NCBI GenBank assembly: GCA_036346355.1
Contig: CM070576.1
Span: 56,467,712 to 56,531,711 of the forward strand
Reading direction: 5' to 3'
Source: Rhipidocladum racemiflorum
Lineage: Eukaryota; Streptophyta; Magnoliopsida; Poales; Poaceae
Length of the DNA stretch: 64,000 bases
In this document: piece after piece, positions 58,401-64,000 of the stretch
Layout: each line of letters starts with the position of its first letter
Position numbering within the stretch: the stretch's first letter is position 1
The notes under the pieces: model-generated
What the model saw: the letters and a program-made list of their open reading frames with translations, nothing else
Told to the model about the DNA's origin: nothing
The model's database searches: none
Program-made: the position numbers and the translations under genes

Positions 58401-61400
58401 TTCGGGTGTGTTAGTAAAGAACGGAGTCATGAGGATTTGGGATCGCCATCGTCGCCTTCTTGCCAAGGTAACCAGAGGCACCAATCGACTCTACATCCTC
58501 AACGTGCAGGTGGCACAACCCTTCGCCTCGCCGCCGTCGGACGACGAGGCGTGGCAGCTGGCACGCAGCGCCGGACACCTTCACTTCGAGGCTCTGAAGC
58601 GACTCAGTGCCAAGGTGATGGTACGATGCCTGCCGTGTCTCGACCACGTGTAGCATTTCTTCGACATATGCGTAACAACGAAGCAGAGGCGGCTCCCCTT
58701 TCCCAAAGAAGCCGAACTTCCGAGCCAAGGAGGCGGCTCGAAAGCAGCACGGGGACCTGTGCGGCCCCGGTGACACCGGCCACACCGGGAAGGGCGGCGC
58801 TACTTCCCCGGCCGCTGCGTCGACGACCTCACCCGCTACATGTGGGTAACGGTCCTCGGCAAAGAAGGGAGAGGTCATGGAAGCCATCAGCGATGGCCGC
58901 TGCGGAGGCAGAGCGCGTCGCAAGCTGCGTGTCCGCAGACCGACAACGGCGGGCGACCACGACGGCTGAGTTCGTGATCGTATTGCGCGGATGAGGGCAT
59001 TCAGCGCCACTATTCGCGCCCGTCTGACCGCAGTGAGAATGGCGTCGCCGAGCGACGAATCGACGGTTGTGGGGATGGCTCGGCCCTCCTCAGCTGCAGG
59101 GGGATGCCGGCTATTCTCTGGGAGAGGCGTGGTAGCGGCAGTCTACATCCTCAACCGCTCGCCTACCAAGGTTCTCAACGGCAAGACGCCGTACGAGGCC
59201 TGGCACGGACGCAAGCCGGCGGTCTCTCACCTACGGGTTTTCGGCTGCCTCGCGTTCGCCAAGGAGCTTGGACATGTTGGCAAGCTCGATGACAGGAGCA
59301 CTCCGGGAGTGTTCATCGGCTACGCGGAGGGCTCGAAGGCCTACCGCATTCTTGACCCAAAGACACAGCAGCGCAATGCGCGGCGACGTTGTGTTCAACG
59401 AGGGGCGAGGATGGGCGTGGGACAAGGCGATTGACAATGGCTCGACCGACGCGTCGACGACTTCACCATTGAGTACGTCCGCCGAGGGAGCTGGGGGAGT
59501 AGGCAGCACCTCTTCGTCGAACGCGCCTACCCCAGTCCCCGAACCCCCACAGACTCCGGCGTCCGCTACTCCAGCACCAACGGTTACCCCTCCAGGCACG
59601 TCCTCTCCGACACCAGCTCGTGTCGAGCACAGCCCGGTGGAGTTCGTTACTCCACTCTCCCACGACGAGGAGCGCATCGACGCGTACCACGACGGCGAGC
59701 CGTTGCGGTATCGTACGATGGAGGACCTTCTCGGCTGGTCGCCGGTGCCAGGACTGGTGCCTCACGATCTGGAGGCGCAGTTGCATCTTGCGTGCGACGA
59801 TGGTGAGCCTCGGTCTTTCGCAGAGGCCGAAAGACACGCAGCATGGCGTGCCGCGATGCAGACGGAGATGGACGCGGTTAAGAAGAACCGCACCTGGGAG
59901 CTTGCCGATCTTCCCCGTGGTCACCGCGCGATCACCCTTAAGTGGGTGTTCAAGCTGAAGAGGGATGAAGCCGGCGCCATTGTCAAACACAAGGCTCGCT
60001 TGGTGGCACGTGGTTTCGTGCAGCAGGAGGGGATCGACTTCGACGATGCCTTCGCCCCCGTAGCACGGTTGGAATCCGTGCGACTCCTCCTCGTGACCGG
60101 CCGCTCAGAGGGTCGGCGGTGTTCACCACATGGACGTCAAGTCGGCATTTCTAAACGGAGATCTGAAGGAAGAGGTCTACGTGCACCAGCCGCCGGGATT
60201 TGCGATCCCCGGCAAGGAGGGCAAGGTGCTGCGTTTGCACAAGGCTCTCTATGGCTTGCGGCAGGCACCAAGGGCATGGAATGCCAAGTTAGATTCCACG
60301 CTCAAGGGGATGGGCCTCGAGCAAAGCTCGCACGAGGCGGCCATCTACCGGCGGGCCAATGGAGGAAATGCCCTGCTGGTGGGTGTCTACGTCGACGACT
60401 TGGTGATCACCGGCACCAAGGATGCGGAGGTGGCGGTATTCAAAGAAGAAATGAAGGCCACCTTCCAAATGAGCGACCTGGGGCTTCTCTCCTTCTACCT
60501 GGGGATCGAGGTGCACCAGGACGACTCCGGGATGTCACTTCAACAGACTGCTTACGCCAGGCGCGTCGTTGAGCTAGCTGGGCTCACTGATTGCAACCCG
60601 GCTCCCACTCCGATGGAGGAGAGGCTGAAGCTGAGCCGCGACAGCACAACAGAGGAGGTGGACGCTACACAGTACCGGCGCCTTGTGGGGAGCCTTCGCT
60701 ACCTCACCCACACACGGCCGGACTTGGCATTCTCCGTCGGCTACGTTAGCCGGTTCATGCAGCGACCGACAACGGAGCACCAGCAGGCTGTGAAGAGAAT
60801 CATCCGCTACGTTGCGGGGACTCTCGATCACGGTCTCCACTACCCGAGGTGCCCTGGGGAGGCACACTTGCCTGCACGGCCGGCGACCACGCCGGCGACG
60901 TTGACACCAAAGAAGAGCACGGCGGGATGCTCTTCTTCCTAGGCAAGTGTCTCGCTGGCCGTCGGTCAAACAGCGGTGGTGGCCCTGTCCGGTGTGAGGC
61001 CGAGTACATAGCGGCCTCCACCTCTCGCTTTCAGGCTCTACGGCTTGCCCGATCGCTTGGTGATCTCATTGGCAGAAACACCAGCACGGTGGAGCTCAGG
61101 GTAGACAGCAAGTCCGCTAGAGCCCTGGCAAAGAACCCCGTTTTTCATGAACGGAGCAAGCACATCCGGGTGATATATCTTTTCATCCGGTTGCCTGGAG
61201 GAAGGAAGCATCAAGGCAAGCTACATCAACACCAAGGACCAGCTTGCGGACCTGCTCACCAAGCCCCTTGGGAGGATCAAGTTTCTTGAGCTACGCTCCA
61301 GGACCGGGATGGTCCAACTTTCCCACAAGACGACAGACAAGACTTAGGGGGAGAATGATGGAATAAGTCTTGGTGATTTGTGGGCAGCTTTTGACTAGCT

Positions 61401-64000
61401 TTTTGGGCAGCTTTTAGGCAGCTTTTGACTAGCTTTTGGGCAGCTTTTAGGGCAGCTTTTAGGCAGCTTTTGACTAGCTTTTGGGCAGCCTTTAGGGCAG
61501 CTTTTGACTAGCTTTTGGGCAGCCTTTAGGGCAGCCTTTAGACTGGTATTATTGTATGCTGCGCCAGCAGCTATAAATATGGCACTTGCCCAACCCCTTA
61601 GGGTGGCAATAGCACTGGTATGAGCAATAAAATTCAGAAAATTTGCCCCAATTCAGTGTGTCATTCTCTCTCTCGATGATAGTAAGAATAGTGCTACTAA
61701 CAGATGGATTAGTTTTATTTTCCTTTTTTTTCCCGGATTAATATGAGAATTTCCAGAATGTTTTCCTGCTCTGTTTAATAAAGCGATGGTCTTTTTTCTT
61801 GTAAAGAATGTTACACTAGCAGCACCATATACGCAACAGCAAACAAATATGCAGTTGCATAATTACTGTAATTTAACAGAACTATTGTACTGACTCCAGT
61901 TGTCGACTACCATACATTTGGTTTGAAGACTCTGAACTGAATTTGGTCACACTACAACCAAAACCCATTTTCATAGAGTTTGCGTATCAAGAAATTATCC
62001 TACATAAATGTTTTCTCTGTGTTTCTTAGAAAGTTTAAGTTCTGAACATGTCCATTGTTCTAAGCAGATTGAGGAGAACTAAATAGCAGTCACCAGTAGA
62101 ATGCCATTTCGTCCTGAGTCTCCTTATCGCATGGCTTTGCGGTCTTTGCCTGCTAGTACTGGAGCACATTGTTCCTCATCTATGGCAACATCTCCAAGTC
62201 ATTTATCTTCAGTGTTTCATCATAGACAGCATTCTAATTTGACACCACCAACTGCACATTCTATGAATTCTGGAATCCTGCCCTCTGACCTGGTATCATT
62301 CCCTGGAATACCAGCTCAAGCAACCCGTTGTGCTGACCCACTTGGTGGTGTACAGAATAGAAATGTCAGCGACAGTGTTCAGAGACAGCAAATTCCTTGT
62401 TCTGTCCCCAACGAATTTGACGATAGCGATGAATGGTTTCAACATTTGCTGAATGGAGATTTGGATGGTGTTATTGCCACCGATGACACGGCGGAGTTTC
62501 TCCAAACAGTAAGTTGGCTCAAACAGCAGCAGTAGACTAGTATTATATTGTTTAGTTGATCATGAAAGTGCCATTGATACAAGCCATGAGATGTTGACAC
62601 GAGATTCTTTGAGTTGATATGTTTCGCTTTACATAGGCTGGATCTGCACCCGTTTCCTCATCTCTGAATTCTGAGAAATGCCGGCCAATGACCCAGCGAT
62701 CAGTTCCATCTAACTCTCGGCAGTTGCGTCCTACCATTTCTCCTCCATCAACTACAAATGTACACTCACCCAAGAGGACCAAGGCACGCAGGCGATGGAC
62801 TGTGGAGATGCATGACCGCTTCGTAGATGCCGTCAATCACCTTGGTGGCAGTGAGAGTAAGTTTTCAGCACTATGACCACTTTCTTTCTCCTACAAATTA
62901 CTATTGACTTTGTATCTCCTTTCATTATTTTTGGCATCTGCAGATGCTAAGCCCAAGGCCATTCTTGGCCTCATGAAGGTCGAAGGTCTGACTCGTGATC
63001 AGGTGAAAAGCCACTTGCAGGTATGCTATTTCCTTTTTCCTATTCCATTATCGGGACCAGAAATAGTACAGTGTTAGTGTTCTTCTTCTAACTAAGGGTG
63101 ACGCTCACAACAGAAGTACAAATCGGCTCAAGTTAAGCGCCACTCATCTGAAGGTTAGTTGTTGCTGGTGGTTCAAGCTTGTATTGTGCACTTGGTTGAA
63201 TATCTTTTGCAATTTCCTTTCACTGTTGACATCATGCTAATTCATATTTTGTATGTAACACCCATTCAACTCATTTATTCATCAAATTGTTGATTGTATT
63301 AATCTGTGACAGGCACATCAGTAGAGACAATCATGCCTACTGAAGTGGTACCATCATGTGTACAAATGTGAGTCATAAATGTTTTTTAAATGAAAAATCT
63401 ATTTTTAGTTTTGCTTTTGCTGATGTGGGTAGCTTCTTACGAAATATTCTATTCTAAAACCAAAAAACTAGTGACTAAAGCTGAACTTTTACAAGTAAAA
63501 GATTCTTTGGTATGATTCTGATAGCTGGTCGTTCTGCGTAAGCTAATTGATTATGTAAGTATGTAACCTTATTACATTTTAAAGGCCAAACAATTCGTAT
63601 TCTTTGCCTCTGTATGACCATTTAAGTTTTCTGTGCAAGAAGTATCGAGGCATTTGCATTGCGGGTACAGATGGAGTTTCAGAAGAAACTTCATGATATG
63701 GTCGACAAGACGCATCGTGATTTAATGGAGGTACACTTTTGCCGAGTTTATCCTTAATTTTCGAACTATCAAGCCCAATGTGATCTGATCTTATTCCATT
63801 TTCCAAAATGCTTTCGTGTTGCCTTTTGGTGGTTTTGCCATAGATTCACACCAGGATGTTGGAGAAACACGTGATCAATCTCCAGGAGCTTGAGAAGCAG
63901 CGAAAGCCCAACATGGACCGCATGCCTGATCTCTCCTGCCCAGCCGCAGCATTAGCCTCTGCTTCAGCCACTCTCCCGGAGGATCGCTCAAACAGCTATG
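55500..64000 (+). CDS. MYB-CC (PHR1-like) transcription factor, 3' end outside the window
   Basis: A leader exon (ends 55640) is followed by a 6.4-kb leader intron and exons 62068-62508, 62637-62856, 62944-63020, 63114-63153, 63313-63367, 63640-63730 and 63844->64000, all GT-AG. Coding begins at 62101; an in-frame TAA lies upstream in the same exon. Residues 185-240 form one MYB-like DNA-binding domain of the GARP type (RRRWTVEMHDRFVDAVNHLG, then VKSHLQKYK), as in PHR1, which binds P1BS sites in phosphate-starvation genes. It is followed by the coiled-coil of MYB-CC proteins (ALRVQMEFQKKLHDMVD; then LQELEKQ). The LHEQLE core is divergent here (KLHDMVD). The N-terminus contains an acidic stretch, DDSDEWFQHLLNGDLDGVI. 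Closest by feel to PHL5/PHL6-type proteins (inference). A copia element sits in the leader intron. Confidence 0.88.
56095..56436 (+). repeat. 5' LTR of the copia element
   Basis: 342 bp. It holds a tandem array built from phrases such as gcttttgactagcttttggg and ggcagcttttag (56115-56280), then a TATA box (TATAAATA at 56310). It matches the 3' LTR over the whole region after the array with one base change and one CT-repeat length change. Confidence 0.95.
56437..56452 (+). other. Primer binding site of the copia element
   Basis: agtggtatcagagcc directly after the 5' LTR. It matches the 3' end of plant initiator methionine tRNA, the usual primer of plant copia elements. Confidence 0.85.
57247..57777 (+). 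pseudogene. Copia gag region
   Basis: A 176-codon open frame with copia gag features: LRKEWENLAFRPGEDVDDFA, then LPQKMVQFGG, then RCIPEKYKQIA and SIEEAIGRLKVAD. The first third is in another frame relative to the rest of the family pattern, and the frame closes before the zinc knuckle (HNCGKLGHWAKEC near 57935), which lies in a different frame. Not a working protein as it stands. Confidence 0.8.
60130..60942 (+). pseudogene. Copia reverse-transcriptase and early RNase H region
   Basis: A 270-codon frame covering most of the reverse transcriptase: MDVKSAFLNGDLKEEVYV, LYGLRQAPRAWN, the catalytic YVDDLVI, DLGLLSFYLGIEV, and the later LVGSLRYLTHTRPDLAF. The fingers part (KWVFKLKRDEAG) lies upstream in another frame. 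RNase H continues from 60849 in yet another frame (GMLFFLGKCL, then CEAEYIAA and DSKSARALAKNPVFHERSKH). Confidence 0.85.
61356..61702 (+). repeat. 3' LTR of the copia element
   Basis: 347 bp, preceded by the purine tract ttagggggagaa. It differs from the 5' LTR in the order and number of internal repeat units, one substitution (ttcagtg instead of ttcggtg) and four extra bases of CT repeat. Confidence 0.95.

Larger units (their letters stand above)
56095..61702 (+). mobile_element. Copia LTR retrotransposon, structurally complete but with a broken coding region
   Basis: The two LTRs (56095-56436 and 61356-61702) begin TG and end CA, and 5-bp target duplications GATGG flank the element (56090-56094, 61703-61707). 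A primer site like initiator Met-tRNA (tggtatcagagc) follows the 5' LTR, and a purine tract (aggggga) precedes the 3' LTR. Coding order is that of copia: gag, zinc knuckle, protease, integrase, reverse transcriptase, RNase H. The frame is broken many times. The zinc-knuckle's first Cys reads Arg, the protease Asp is missing before GATNHM, and the frame shifts just before the catalytic part of reverse transcriptase and again before RNase H. The reverse-transcriptase box YVDDLVI itself is intact. It lies in the leader intron of the MYB-CC gene, in the same direction. Confidence 0.95.
55592..62072 (+). promoter_or_regulatory. Upstream ORF split by the leader intron of the MYB-CC gene
   Basis: An ATG at 55592 opens a 16-codon frame to the splice donor at 55640/55641 (AAAG|GTGAG). 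After splicing to 62068 the next bases give GAT then TGA, so the mature leader would hold a 17-codon uORF (MEFADLRANLLAGCTKD). It ends 28 nt before the main ATG at 62101. Whether this exon is the true leader is inferred from the donor and from its position. Confidence 0.5.

Noticed and set aside
1..64000. Search for an undescribed gene cluster or defence/biosynthetic system
   Set aside because: Host genes are unrelated housekeeping, transport and regulatory types spaced by mobile elements; no co-ordinated cluster is visible.

Overview
This is nuclear DNA of a grass (Poaceae). The genes have plant introns and GC-rich coding sequence. The spaces between them are packed with typical cereal mobile elements: Stowaway, Tourist, Mutator-type and hAT-type miniature elements, CACTA ends, TRIM-like and copia LTR elements, and LINE remnants. 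The species cannot be fixed from the sequence; a panicoid or related grass is my inference.

Four host genes look functional: (1) an intronless AMT1-type ammonium transporter (14137-15627, +); (2) a three-exon TPR-like protein (35943-38290, -); (3) a six-exon caleosin/peroxygenase (46791-48104, -); (4) the 5' part of a MYB-CC (PHR1-like) transcription factor that runs off the right edge (55500->64000, +). Joining the exons I read gives an exact open frame of 274 codons for the TPR gene and 271 codons for the caleosin. Three host genes are broken: a DEAD-box helicase 13 (Mak5/DDX24-like) remnant (27820-29200, -), a spermidine-synthase-like methyltransferase remnant split by a TRIM element (39640-40660, -), and a second caleosin next to the intact one (49569-52222, -). 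From memory, AMT1;1, RH13 and two caleosins lie close together on the long arm of rice chromosome 4, so the window probably represents that syntenic block, expanded by transposons.

Layout. 1-13 kb: intergenic, with an inverted-repeat element, copia and LINE remnants, and a Tourist element full of a 31-bp minisatellite. 13-16 kb: AMT1. 16-27 kb: intergenic, with nested Stowaway-type elements, two hAT-type elements with perfect 8-bp target duplications, and a Mutator-type MITE with a perfect 9-bp duplication. 27-35.7 kb: helicase remnant, CACTA end, a small LTR element with a CACTA insertion in one LTR, and a hAT-like element containing a probable solo LTR. 35.9-38.3 kb: TPR gene. 39-43 kb: methyltransferase remnant with TRIM, then repeat DNA. 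43.5-46.3 kb: nested MITEs, a roughly 430-bp tandem array and a tRNA-Ile with a deleted D arm. 46.8-52.3 kb: caleosin pair. 53-55.4 kb: repeat DNA. 55.5-64 kb: the MYB-CC gene, whose 5' leader intron holds a 5.6-kb copia element with near-identical LTRs but a broken interior.

I found no new gene cluster or novel biological system. The most informative observations are the nesting order of the elements, the contrast between young LTRs and a decayed interior in the copia element, the leader uORF that is closed only by splicing in the MYB-CC gene, and the tandem array ending at a damaged tRNA gene.
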